Assembly: GCA_029204225.1 (NCBI GenBank)
Contig: CM055097.1
Coordinates: forward strand, 8,699,426-8,763,425
Direction of reading: 5' to 3'
DNA length: 64,000 bases
From: Diphasiastrum complanatum
Taxonomy: Eukaryota; Streptophyta; Lycopodiopsida; Lycopodiales; Lycopodiaceae
Part shown: positions 39,751 through 50,466 of the stretch, in pieces
How the letters are laid out: every line of letters begins with the position of its first letter
Numbering within the stretch: position 1 is the first letter of the stretch
Notes under the pieces: model-generated
The model's database searches: none
Told to the model about the DNA's origin: nothing
What the model saw: the letters and a program-made list of their open reading frames with translations, nothing else
Made by a program: the position numbers and the translations under genes

Positions 39751-40440
39751 CTACTCAAACGTAATGTTCGGACGAAGAGATCCAATATCAGTCACGATGT
39801 CATAGTCCTTTGTCTTCGATTTTGAGATTGTCTTATCAATAGCAGCACTAGACAATTTCGTTTTCGTGATTTCATCGTCCCCTTCCTCGAAAGTGACCAC
39901 CTTCTCTGTAGCAGTTGATTGAAGTTCAGCGTTGATAATTTCTTTCACCTCTGCTGAGATATCTTTTGCAAATAACTTTGCAGCATCGCAGTCATAGTCA
40001 GGGTCATCTTTAAGATCTTCCTTAGTCGTAGATTTGTTTGTCGTTTTACTAGAAGATTTCTTCTTCGAGGACTTTCTGCGTTTCGTTGAAGATTTCTGGT
40101 CAGGTTTCGAGAAGCTTTTGTTTCTCGTTGTGACTTTGAATAATTTCTCCACATCACTTGGCCAGGGCTGATCTTCTGTCTTCGTCAATTTTTCTTCAAT
40201 AACGTCAATTCTCTACACAACAGCATTAGTCGAAGCATTCGCTTTCGAGTCTACAGCAGCTAGTGTTGCTACATACTGATATTTGGGTTGCAGCTTCTTC
40301 GGTTGAGGGCAGTCATGATACTTGTGACCAGGCTCTCTGCAATTCGAGCATAACGGTACATAACCAATCGACTTTCGTAGCTGAGGACAGTCAGGTGAAA
40401 AATGTCCCGGCTCTCCACAGTTATAGCAGTTGCCCGACAC
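39751..40440 (-). pseudogene. Gag C-terminal zinc knuckles and lysine-rich linker
   Basis: Two CCHC knuckles in tandem, CYNCGEPGHFSPDC (near 40425) and CSNCREPGHKYHDC (near 40345). The frame stops near 40215 and a Lys/Ser/Glu-rich frame (40188-39751) follows, ending SLRPNITFE. Tandem knuckles followed by a protease is the usual gypsy arrangement. Confidence 0.68.
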
Positions 40441-40449
40441 TAGTTTAGT

Positions 40450-40857
40450 CGCGGTTTGAGACTTCGCTGGTCCAACAAATTCAAGAAATCACTGCTTTCA
40501 GATTTCGAGCTTGAAGAACTGGTACTTGAATCAGAATTTGAATCATCATTGTTGTCACTAGAATCAGTCTTCGGCTTTCAAGATTTCTTAGTTGATCATC
40601 GCTTTCGTGCTAGTTTTGAGGTCTCAAAATTTTTGGCACTAGCTATTACTGCTGCTAAGGAGGTCATGTCCCCTTGTCTGCAATATCGATTAAGCTTTGG
40701 TGGTAAACCAGCCAAAAACCATTCGATCTGCATATCAACGGGATATACATCAGTTAGTTTTCCTATGATTTTTTTAACCTTTTGTGTATATTTGCGAAAG
40801 GATTCTTTACTCTTCTTCTGAGCATTGTTCAGACGTTCGAGTCAATTTGTAACCGAT
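40450..40857 (-). pseudogene. Degraded central Gag of the gypsy remnant
   Basis: On the minus strand, broken frames encode traces of a helical Gag C-terminal domain (IQMEWFLAGLPPKLN-like). They link the N-terminal gag frame to the knuckles. No single frame is open. Confidence 0.4.
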
Positions 40858-41124
40858 TTATCTGAACTGGTTCAGAAACGCATCTTTCAGCAGGTACCAA
40901 GTTCCTACATGGCCTGGTTCAACTTGACTATACCAAATGCGCGTCTGCTTTCTTAGCAGACCAGGGAAGATTTGTAATTTATCTACGTCAGTACCTTCGT
41001 TATTTGCATTAGCTATTGACTCAAATTGTGAGACATAGCCATCTGCATCGTCGAAAGAACTCCCTTTAAAATAATCGTATTTAATTTTTGATATAGAAGT
41101 GAAATGTGCAGTAGGATCCTCCAT
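40858..41124 (-). pseudogene. Gypsy-type Gag, N-terminal half
   Basis: 89 codons starting MEDPTAHFTSISKIKYDYFKG. They contain the Retrotrans_gag-type pattern of an interrupted helical region with RIWYSQVEPGHVGTWYLLKDAFLNQF, typical of Ty3/gypsy Gag (usual form: W...L...F...F). Downstream gag (40860-40450) is in other frames and damaged. Confidence 0.6.
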
Positions 41125-41339
41125 ACCGATGCTAATTAGGAGTTCAAGTAACTAAGTAGTGATTTCGTCTAGATTTCTTCGACTAGTACTCTCACGTCGT
41201 CTTCATAAAAATTCCTCTCTAAGCTTATAGTATCGTTCTAATCTGGATTCTCTATCTGAGATACACTAGAGATGGAGATGGATTTGTCAAATTTCTTATA
41301 ACTTTCCTAAACTATCCTTGGCAACGGTGCCAAAAATTG

Positions 41340-42221
41340 GTATATGTCGTACTATACCAACAAGGCTAATATAGATTTTGTAGCAAATAGTGTTGTTCCC
41401 ATAGAGGACAACGTTAGAAAGTTATGTTTTTGGTACAATTTATGACAAATGGTTTCGAGTGTTATTCTAGTTGTCGACAGACATTAAAAAGTAACCAGTA
41501 TTACTTATATTTGGGTGTGTTGTGTTGATAATTTTCAGAACAACAATCTGGCCTCTATCAAATCGAATGAAACACGTTCTACAGATGAGATGTTATCAGA
41601 GTAGTATAACAATACTACACTCTAGTTGATTAAGGTGTCAATAGAGAGTCAAGAAATGTTCAATGTATTCGCAATTGTACAGACAATTAATTAATCGCGT
41701 TCGCGAACTGTTTGTTTCTAGACAGAAGTCCTCAACAACTAAAGTCCAAATTAATGGTTAAAGAACACGAATGGTTTCAGAGCACGTTAGAAACTTATGT
41801 CCGTGACAATCAGGAAAACAGATCAAAGACTCAATTCTTCAGACAAGGACTGTCATTTCATATGTATACATACAGCTTTATTCAGTGATCGTGCTAGACT
41901 ATACCAAAGATAGTCATTATTCGAGTGCTAAAAAGAAAGTATTCGCGACAGACGAATAAGATGATTTTAAGACAGTTCTTTAGAGCATGCTTTACGTATA
42001 CACAACAAATGACTGTGATGCACTAGAGAGTCTGTCTGATCAGAGAGTAATTCATGTAATGCGTTAGAGAATGTTAGTAGACTCAAGATCACTCACACTC
42101 AACAATGCGGAGAACAGAGATAAGAGAGAATAACTCACAAAACTCTAATCACTTCTTCAATCTCTTACATATGCATAAACTCTTCTCTCTCGATGCTTAT
42201 GAACACAAGAAAACAAACTAC
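41340..42221 (-). repeat. Putative 5' LTR of the gypsy remnant
   Basis: Its U5 edge is set by the primer-like site. The outer edge is a guess at TGTAGTTTGTTTTC (minus strand, about 42221), where an intron-exon gene fragment is cut off. About 880 bp with no coding potential. It includes TTCGCGAA-type repeats near 41697 and 41950. Confidence 0.4.
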
Positions 42222-42314
42222 ATTAATATTTAATGCTTGATCGTATTAAATTAAATAAAATTGACGGTGAAATACAAACCACATTAGTATAAATACAAAA
42301 ACTAGTACTTACAT

Positions 42315-42745
42315 TTGGAGGATGACCCTCGCTCTTTAGTTTGTCGACTAATGCATTGTACAATTCCCTGAAGGCAAATTCGTACTCTTCCTTAGTTGGC
42401 AGACGTCCATAGTCTGCCAAGTATCCATGCATTCAATTGAAGTTGAAATTAATTTAGGGCTATGTTGAAGCAGCTAGTCATAATGCATATTAAAAAATAA
42501 AAGCATATAAAATCAAAGATAAACTATAAGAGTAGTGTAAGTTCACTTACCATGCTTGCTTGCAATCCCGCCTTTTCGCTCGAGCCCAACCTAGGATTGC
42601 CTATCCCATGCATCCTAGCGGCCGCAACATCTTTCTGAATCTTGTATTTATCTGGTGTTCGTTCATCCACTTTTACACGGTTCCAATCATTTCTTGAATA
42701 CCATGAAGGCTTAAATTGCCCGTACCTATAAGCTCGTCGTGCCAT
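42315..42745 (-). pseudogene. Two-exon gene fragment, possibly the second gene of the CACTA element
   Basis: Exon 1 (42745-about 42554) starts MARRAYRYGQFKPSWYSRNDW and ends LQASM with a good donor (GTAAGTG). Exon 2 (about 42411-42315) reads YGRLPTKEEYEFAFRELY and ends EGHPPN, again at a strong donor (GTAAGTACT). The next exon is missing because the putative gypsy LTR begins within about 95 bp. The motif order resembles the short second protein (Ptta/En-Spm class) of plant CACTA elements. It is divergently oriented to the transposase gene next to it. The function is uncertain. Confidence 0.4.
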
Positions 42746-42994
42746 ATCACGAGTATGTTGAAATGAAGTAGAAAAGAAAATGGATTACAGAACTTTAATG
42801 CATATTGGAGTGGGACTTTCATAATGTGTTAACAAAAGAAGAGAGATATGCGTGTAGAGCTTGAACCTGCACCAAGATTGGCATAAGAATCATGTAAGCG
42901 ACAATGTATAAGAATAAGTATATTTAAAAATTAAAACATTAGAATCATACAATAATTTTATGTTATTTGTGTTTTGTACTTGTGCATATATGCA

Positions 42995-45165
42995 GTTTAT
43001 CACAACGAGATGAATTACATTTAGATCAGTCTAGTGATGAAGACAGTACTCAAGTTAACAGGGTAAGTAATAAACATGCATGTGTTCTTGTTTATAAAAA
43101 CTTTGTTATTATAAGTTAAAATATTGTGCTAAAGTGACATGTACTTGATTTTTGTTTCTCGTAGAGAAATTATTTTCAAAATAAAATATGGTGCACATGC
43201 CTCAAGTGTGATGGACAAAAGATGCATGAAAGATGCATTGTTCAAAATCATTTGTGGAAGTTTGGATGAAAAGAAGAAAGTCAACCATCGAATTTGGAAG
43301 GCGTTGAGGTTTGTTAATTTTATATGATTGTTTTTTATTATAATCTTCATCAATCTATAAAGTTTTGATAGACATGAGAAAACAAAGAATGAAACAAATT
43401 GAAGAGGCAAACACAATTGGAAAAGAGAATAATCAACTTGATTCTAATGATTATGATGATGAGGTGCAACACGATGCAGCAATGCACAACATGTTTGAAT
43501 CTTACTTTGAAACAAATGAGAATGATGATATGCATGCATCTTCTAGTGAAAACAGAGATCATGAACAATTTGAGATGGATGAAGACGAGATTCTATTGCG
43601 CAAGGAGGCAGACACTCCTCTATATCCTGGAGCATCCATTTTGAGACTAGCTACGTCAATTCTTATTCTAAACCTTCAAGCAACATACAAATGGAGTGAT
43701 TGTAGCATGACATCTTTATTCGGGTACTTAACGCATAACACAACTATTATACTTTATAGCATATTTACATTAAGTTAATTTTTTTTCTTTTCTAACAGCT
43801 CACATTGCTCTTTTTTTAGGTTGTTGCATCAAATGCTTTTGAAAGAAAATGTGATATCTAAAACACGTAAAGAAGCATGAAAGATGATGACCGTGCTTGG
43901 AATGGATTACGACACAATACATGCATGTCCAGAAGACCATGTTCTATATAGAGGTGAGCATTCAGAAAAGCTTCAATGTCCAGTGTGTAACGCTTCACAT
44001 TTTCGAGATGACGTACAAGGGGATAAAGTGCCACAAAAAGTGTTACGACATTTTCCAATTATCCCACGATTGCAACGTTTATTTTGATGAAAATCTTTGG
44101 CACAACTAATGGACAATGCATGTCAAAAATTGATGTACGGATGATGTGATGCGAGTACCAAGTGATTCACCTGCATGGAAACATATTGAAGACCAATGGC
44201 CCACGTTTAAAAACGAACCTCGTAATTTGAGATTTGGCCTTGCTATGGATGGCGTAAATCCTTTTAGCGTTCAAGCGTCAACTTGGTCCACATGGCCAGT
44301 TGTGCTCGTTAATTACAACATACCTCCATGGTTGAGTATTAAAATGAGACACTTGTTATTGGCTTTATTGATTCCAGGAAAGTACAAGGCCAAGAACATG
44401 GATGCGTATCTTGCACTTTTGATCGATAAATTGTGCATTCTTTGGAATGGTATTCACGCTTACGACATCTTGAGACCTTTACAACAACGAAACATCGTTG
44501 TTTGTGGAATTCTAATGTGGACGATGCATGACTACCCCGGTTTAAGCGAATGTTCAAGTATCTATATAATGAATCTAATCCATTTTAGGGTTATCGTTTG
44601 AGTATATTTAACTAAGATCATGTTTAATTTGGTTTATGAACTATGCAAGTTTAACCACATCGGGTTACAATGCATGTTATATTTGTGGACCACTTTTGGA
44701 GGCTCGACATAGCACAAATATGTTAAAAAAAAGTGGTGTACGAAAATCATCGCAAATACTTGTCGTCTGATCATCCTTTTCAAAGGTTGAATAGGCGATT
44801 TTTTGGAGGGCGATGAGATAATCCTCTAATACACCACCACCCCCACGCATGGGAGTAGCGGAATGGCATGGTGAATGGCTTAAACATCATGATGTTAATT
44901 CTTCATGGAATGAATCCATTGATGGTATGAAACGGTTGTCTATTTCTCATAAATTACCCTATTGGAGGAATTTACTGATAAACCAAGTATTGGATCCTAT
45001 GCACATATTCAAAAACGTCGGTGAATCCTTATATAACCACATCATTGTCATAAAAGACAACTCCGCAGCTCGTAAAGATCTACAAGTGGCCGATGTGAAA
45101 AGACCCTATTGGATTCAATACACCGATCCAGACGCAACTAAACCTTTTGGAAGCAGAGAATACGC
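42995..45165 (+). pseudogene. CACTA (En/Spm) transposase, Tnp2 type, multi-exon and broken
   Basis: Exon-like blocks in order begin with an acidic stretch (42995-43061) bounded by AG/GTAAGT signals. A Cys-rich block CTCLKCDGQKMHE...HLWKFG (about 43164-43309) fits the transposase-associated domain. An acidic region and LYPGASILRLATSILIL...KWSD (43365-43690) follow. Then come MDYDTIHACPEDHVLYR...KCPVCNASHF-type and PRLQRLF (43884-44087), and DSPAWKHIEDQWPTF...RNLRFGLAMDGVNPF...LVNYNIPPWL...LLIPGKYKAKNMDAYLALL (44146-44540). The last is LPYWRNLLINQVLDPMHIFKNVGESL (44849-45110). Stops separate the blocks. This is the standard Tnp2 order. Terminal CACTA inverted repeats were not found. Confidence 0.82.
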
Positions 45166-45585
45166 GTCTGGGGACGGAGGTCAAAGCCCTACAAGATGAA
45201 AAGCTCGTCTGGTTAGCTCAACATGCACCAGACTCAAGGCCGCTCTCTCAATCAGAAATGAATCTTCTTTGGCGTCAGGTGTAGGTTTATAGCCAAACCT
45301 TAAATAGCTACCAGGCAAAGTTCAACAAATATCGGACAAGCGCAACTCACGAGCTCGCCCAGGCCAAACAAGCCCTCAAGGCTTGCCAAAAATTCATGGA
45401 AACGAAGGCCCAGCCCGCCCCTGTGGTAGTTCCACTACCCCCTAATTTTGACACTGCACAGGCCAGTACCAATCAAGACCAAAGCCAGTAGACAGCACGG
45501 GGATTCACCCAAGATCAAGGGTCCGAAGGCCAAGACCAAGGACAAACGGATACGACTGCTGAGACATCTGAACACTCATACATAC
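45166..45585 (+). other. GC-richer coding-like segment of unknown origin
   Basis: A plus-strand frame is open from about 45163 to 45489 apart from one TAG (45284-45286). It begins LGTEVKALQDEKLVWLAQHA and continues with an Ala/Gln/Lys-rich, probably helical stretch (LAQAKQALKACQKFMETK) and a Pro/Val-rich tail. Its base composition is clearly richer in GC than its neighbours. It lies between the Tnp2 remnant and copia element G and could be a captured gene fragment. I cannot name the family. Confidence 0.35.
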
Positions 45586-46082
45586 CATAGATCAGGCTTC
45601 TCACCTGTCCATATTTTGTACGAACGTCTTGTTTTCCAATGTTGTCGTTATCGATCAGTTTTGTAGATGAACTACAGTTGCGATTGCTTCAGCCCAAAAC
45701 TGACTTGGCAATTGTGCTTGAGCCATCATGCACTTTGCTCCTTCCACAAGGGTTCTATTTCATCTTTCTGCTATGCCATTGTATTGTGGCGTATATGCGG
45801 GCGTAAACTGATGTTCAATTTCTCTTTCTTGACAGAAGCTCAGAAACTCCTTACCTCCATTGTCGGATGTAAGGATCTGTAATTTCTTGGAGGTGTGTCA
45901 TTCTACAAACGCTACAAATTTTTTGAATGCATCAAACACTTTAGACTTCTTCTTTAGATAGTATATAGTTGTCATCCTGCTGAAATCATCTATGAATGTG
46001 AGGAAGTATCTCGATCCAAAAAGGGAGTCGACCTTCGTAGGTCCACAAACATCTGAATATACCAATTCTAGGATGTCCTTAG
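45586..46082 (-). pseudogene. Integrase part of copia element G, left of the H insertion
   Basis: On the minus strand the integrase core is readable: LELVYSDVCGP near 46055, TFIDDFSR near 45985, TSDNGGKEF near 45870 and NGIAER near 45770, then LPSQFWAEA near 45700. The E of GGEY is replaced (GGKEF). It contains stops, for example after FVE near 45900 and in AER*NRT. It continues at 52277 beyond element H. Similarity ends near 45586. Confidence 0.75.
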
Positions 46083-46355
46083 AGTTAGAATTAAAGTAGA
46101 ATCACTGTGCTACTGTATTGTGGGTCCTATCAGTGATAAGAATCAGTTCGCCTCACCACGAGGCAAGTCAACGGGACACATGTCCCGCCAACGGCAACCT
46201 GGGTCATGCATGGGTTGCTTGAGTGAACAACTATATGTACAGTGTAATTTCATTTTGAGAAATACAGTTGCTATGGGAGCTTGTTGTGGAGAGTGTTTTC
46301 TGTCTTTGTTATTGTGTAGCATGATCTATGTTCCTGTGCAAAGCAAATTCTAAGT
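46083..46355 (+). repeat. 5' LTR of element H
   Basis: About 273 bp. It starts near AGTTAGAATTAAAG and ends near CAAATTCTAAGT directly before TGGTATCAG. The inner palindrome TTAGAA/TTCTAA marks the ends. The usual TG..CA termini are not seen. It matches 52003-52276 with few differences. Confidence 0.88.
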
Positions 46356-46365
46356 TGGTATCAGT
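46356..46365 (+). other. Primer binding site of element H
   Basis: TGGTATCAGT follows the LTR, a methionine-tRNA type site with divergence after position 9 (CAGTGC instead of CAGAGC). Confidence 0.75.
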
Positions 46366-47652
46366 GCGGTACAAGGAGTGTACACAGTACAGCATCATCG
46401 TTGAAGAGAGCTTTGGGAGAACTGTCTTCTGAGAGTTCGGGGTTTACGGGGGATTGAAGATGGAAGGAGAAACACTGGTGCAGAGAGTTTAGCACACAGA
46501 AGCTTGATAAGCTTGAGACTATGTGAGGATTCAGAGACAAGGGTTGTCGGCTGAATCAGAACCTCGACAAACGGAAGTTTGAAATTTTGTAACAGACTAT
46601 TCAGTGTTTGCAGTCAGTGTGCGATCAATCGGACACCGTTTGACAAACAGATTGAAGCATCAGCTTTTCAATGGTAGGGCGACCTCAGAGCAATTGATTT
46701 GGCTAGCCAGAGAGCTGTGAAAAGCAAGCCAAGATCAAAAGTTGCAAGCAAAACCCTGGTCAAGGGTTTGGAAGCCTAAATACTTGGTTTTCTCTCTATT
46801 TTGAACTGTTTTGGTTGTTGTGAAATCTTAGAGAAGGGCACCTTAGCAGTACAAATTAGACTTGAAGTGGCCGTGGACAGCCGTAAGCAGTACAACGTGC
46901 TGGATCTACGAGAGCTGGGTGGCCAAAACCCTGCAGCCATAGCTTGAAGCTCGTGAAGGAGAAGGAGGCCGCGAAGAGGTTGTCGTGCACGGTGAAGAGA
47001 GTAGAGCTGTAGTGCTCCGAAGTCTCCAGCGGCTGGAGTACCCTGTTTCAACGTTTTGGAAAGATCACAGCTGTAGGATTGAGAGTAGATACGGATCGAC
47101 GGTTGAGATCGTGCTACTTAAGATGAATATCCACAGTTGGATCAAAATCGACCTTTAGATGGAGTCTGAAGGGTAGTTGAAGTAATTATAGCCATTCAAC
47201 TTCAATAAAAAAAAATTCATTGAAGGTTGAGTTGCGTCCCAAATTCATGAAGTGTGAAGTTTCTTCACTCTGAAGAAACAGTTCAAAAGCAAGAAAAGTT
47301 CTTATTTTTGGGTCCTTTGTCCGTTTTGACCCAAACGAAAGGCTATAACCTCCAAACGAAGGGCACCCGGACTGTACCTGCAAGTACGGTACATCAAAAT
47401 AGAGTGATTGCAGCGGAGAAAGTGTTTGGAGTGTGCCAAAAGTGATTTCACCATTCCACTGGGCACGTAGTTGGGAGTTGACGATTGAGTGCATTTTGGA
47501 AGGCGACGCCGATTTGGCTTTCAAATTGGTGGAAAAGTGACGAGTGGCCTGGTAAGGGAAAAAGTGCAGGTCATTATTTTCAACTTCTGACATCACTGTT
47601 AGCCTTGGCATACTGTTTTTAGCCTACAACAGAAGTTTCAAGCAGTTTTGCG
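46366..47652 (+). other. Long leader of element H
   Basis: About 1.29 kb between the primer site and the gag start, with no recognisable protein. It is unusually long for a copia element with such short LTRs. It may hold packaging or regulatory signals, or a small unrecognised insertion. Confidence 0.5.
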
Positions 47653-49622
47653 ATGACAAACATGGGAGAGTCCATTTTGAGTGAAAGTAGCAAATTGGAC
47701 GGGATTTCTAACTATGCAGTGTGGAAATTCAAAATGAAAAACATACTAATGGAGAAAGACGTGTGGGAAGTCATCACAAGCGATGAGAGAAGGCCGCCAA
47801 ATGAAGCGGATATCAAAGTGTTCGACAAAAAGTTGAGGAAAGCTTTGACCTTCATTAACTTGTCAGTGAAGGATCACATCATTACCACATTTGTGATGCT
47901 GTTACACCCAAATAGGCATGGGATGTGCTAAAGGAGCAGTTCGAGACGTCAAATCCGTCAAGAATCATGTTTCTGAAGTCAAAGTTGAATAGTGCTCGCA
48001 TGGAGCAAGAAGAACACATTCAGACGTATATGACCAGAATCAAGACAATGAGGGATGAACTGCATTCTATTGGTGAGCGCATACGTGATGTGGAGCTGGT
48101 GCACAATGCATTGTGCAGCATTGCAGAACCCTATCAGATGTTTGTGAGCGGAATAGCATCAAGAGAAAGATTGCCAACCTTTGACGAGCTCATAGGAATC
48201 TTGATGCATGAAGAGCAACGACGAGAAATGGTGAAAGCTAGACGTCAAAATACTAACGATCAGGCACTTGCGACATGCCAGAAACAAGGCAAGGGCAAGG
48301 GCAAGAAGATGTCTAAGCAGCAATTTGCCAAGTCTCATAAGGATGAGGGATATTCTAGTAAGACTAAGAAGAAAGACAAGTGCTTCCATTGTGGTAAAGA
48401 GGGCCATTGGAAGAGTGAATGTCACAAATTCTTGGCCGAACAAGGCAAGGGGAAACCAAAGCAAGCAGGTAACCTTGTCGATGAGGGTGAGATTGAAGAC
48501 TCTAGCATCTTCATATCTGCATTGTCATCTAATCAAAATGATCAAGCGTGGTATATTGACTCGGGAGCCACAAGACACATGACATGTAACAAGAATTGGT
48601 TCAGTAGCATGAAAGTGTTGGATAATGGAACGTCCGTTTCACAAGCAAATGGTGAGGTGTGCAAGATCAAGGGGATAGGCACTGTTTCAATCCAACTACC
48701 TGATGGCAAAAGCAGAATGATCAGGGAGGTACTTTACGTACCAAGTTTGAAAAAAAATCTACTTTCTGTTGGAGTCATTACTGATCAAAAGTTGAAAGTA
48801 GAATTCGCCCATGATCGTTGCTTTATGAAGGATGTGAACCAAAAGCTCAAAGTTATTGAGGATGGAGTAAGGGAGCCCAATACAAAATTGTACAGGTTGA
48901 ATGCTACAATCAAGGGGCAACATGGACTTGTATCGTCCATTCCATCGCAAACGGAGTTGTGGCATAAGAGGCTTGGTCACTTGAACTTGGGAAGTCTCAG
49001 TGTGATGAGAAAATTGGAGATGGTAACAGGATTGCCTACCATTGAAGACCACTTAAAATCGATGTGCAAATCATGTGTATATGGGAAGCAGCATCGAGAG
49101 AAGTTCAATAAAGGGGGTGTTGCAAGAGTAAAGAACATCTTGGATTTAATCCACACAGATTTATGCGGGCCTATGAGGACCATGTCCTTAGGTAAAGCCT
49201 TCTATTTCATGACCTTTATTGATGATATGTCAAGTAAGATGTGGATCTACTTCTTGAAGAAGAAATCAGATGCATTTGACAACTTCAAGAGCTTCAAAGC
49301 ATTGGTCGAAAATCAGACAGGTAGGAAGATCAAAGTCCTAAGATCAGATAGTGGAGGTGAGTACAAGTTTAATGACTTCAATGATCTTTGTGATAAATGT
49401 GGGATTAAAAGACAATTTACGCAAGCTCATACTCCTGCTCTCAATGGTGTAGTTGAGCGCAAGAATCGTACGATTGTGGAAAGTGCCAGATCTATGCTAG
49501 TTGAGATGAAACTACCAAAGGATTTTTGGTCAAAAGCATGCAGTACGGCAGTCTATCTTCAAAATAGAAGTACTACCATTGCCATATCAAAGATAACACC
49601 TGAGGAAGCATTCACGAAGTAG
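47653..49622 (+). pseudogene. Gag-protease-integrase of element H
   Basis: Gag starts MTNMGESILSESSKLDG. A frameshift near 47920 moves into a 565-codon frame. The CCHC knuckle CFHCGKEGHWKSEC lies near 48385 and the protease motif YIDSGATRHMT near 48553. The pre-integrase motif HKRLGHLNLGSL follows near 48965. The integrase core has HTDLCGP near 49155, SDSGGEY near 49350 and the Glu in GVVERKNR near 49450, so all three DDE residues are present. The frame ends at a TAG (49620-49622) where other elements read through to the KPKVNHLRIFG block. Confidence 0.85.
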
Positions 49623-50466
49623 AAGCCAAAGGTGAACCACTTGCGAATCTTTGGACGTAAGGCCTTTGTACATGTTCCTAAGGAAGAGAGACGTAAACTT
49701 GATGTAAAAGCTATCAAGTGTATATTCCTAGGATATGATGATCGTGTGAAGGGCTATAGATGTTTTGATCCAGTGGAAAACAAAGTCCATATTAGCCGTG
49801 ATATTATCTTTGATGAGTCCAAGATGTATGAAGATGAGGATGATGAGAAGATAGAGACATCCAGTGGGAAAGATGGTATAGTGAGGATACCGCCTGTCAT
49901 TAGAGGAGTTCTCAATATCAAAAAGACCCTTTAAGGAATGCCATGTAGGATATACAAAAATATCAAAATAGATAAAACAATATTGTTTATTTGCTTGCCC
50001 ACACCACTCCCAAGGCCTCCCCAACTCCCAATGATCTATTCATTGACCTTCCGAGTGATGATCCATTCATTGACCTTCTAAGTGATGAACATGAGGATAC
50101 ATCTCAAGATACTACTCTCAACCTCAAGAGATAGGTTGGAGAGGTAGGGACAAACCTTTTGGTGCAAGAATGATTGAAATTGCAGGTGACAAACGCAAGG
50201 AAAAGGATGTACCGTGGGATACATTTTCACCAAGAGGCCGATCACCTAACAGGAAGCTCCCTAAGTGGTTTGAGAGATTGTTGGAGAGTCACGACATGAA
50301 TGACTTTCCAGGATCATCTAGCTAGGGAGAGCTACGAAGATCAACAAGAGAGAAGACACAACCTGAGAGGTATGAAGCAAATTATGCTCTCTTATCTAGC
50401 ATTATTCAAAGAAAAGGACCTTCGACTTATGGTGAAGCGAAGGATGATGACATTTGGGTCAAGGCC
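49623..50466 (+). pseudogene. Integrase C-terminal and linker region of element H
   Basis: The NHLRIFGRKAFVHVPKEERRKLD block and the VKGYRCFDPVENKVHISRDIIFDE block (49632-49820) are the conserved post-integrase region. From about 49934 to 50460 the linker to RT is degraded, with stops. Confidence 0.7.

Larger units (their letters stand above)
38801..41345 (-). mobile_element. Ty3/gypsy-like remnant with gag and protease, no RT
   Basis: Minus-strand order from the right is a primer-site-like sequence (TGGCACCGTTGCC, 41337-41320, close to the tRNA-Asp primer of plant gypsy elements), gag, two zinc knuckles, a charged linker, a retropepsin-like domain and a tail. The similarity ends near 38830 without any RT, RNase H or integrase motif. 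It is either a deletion derivative or a non-autonomous gag-protease element. Confidence 0.65.

Noticed and set aside
45448-45882. Plus-strand frames overlapping 45.5-45.9 kb as genes
   Set aside because: They are antisense shadows of the element G integrase.
47186-47611. 141-codon minus-strand frame in the H leader
   Set aside because: It is antisense within the transcribed leader of an LTR retrotransposon and has no domain.
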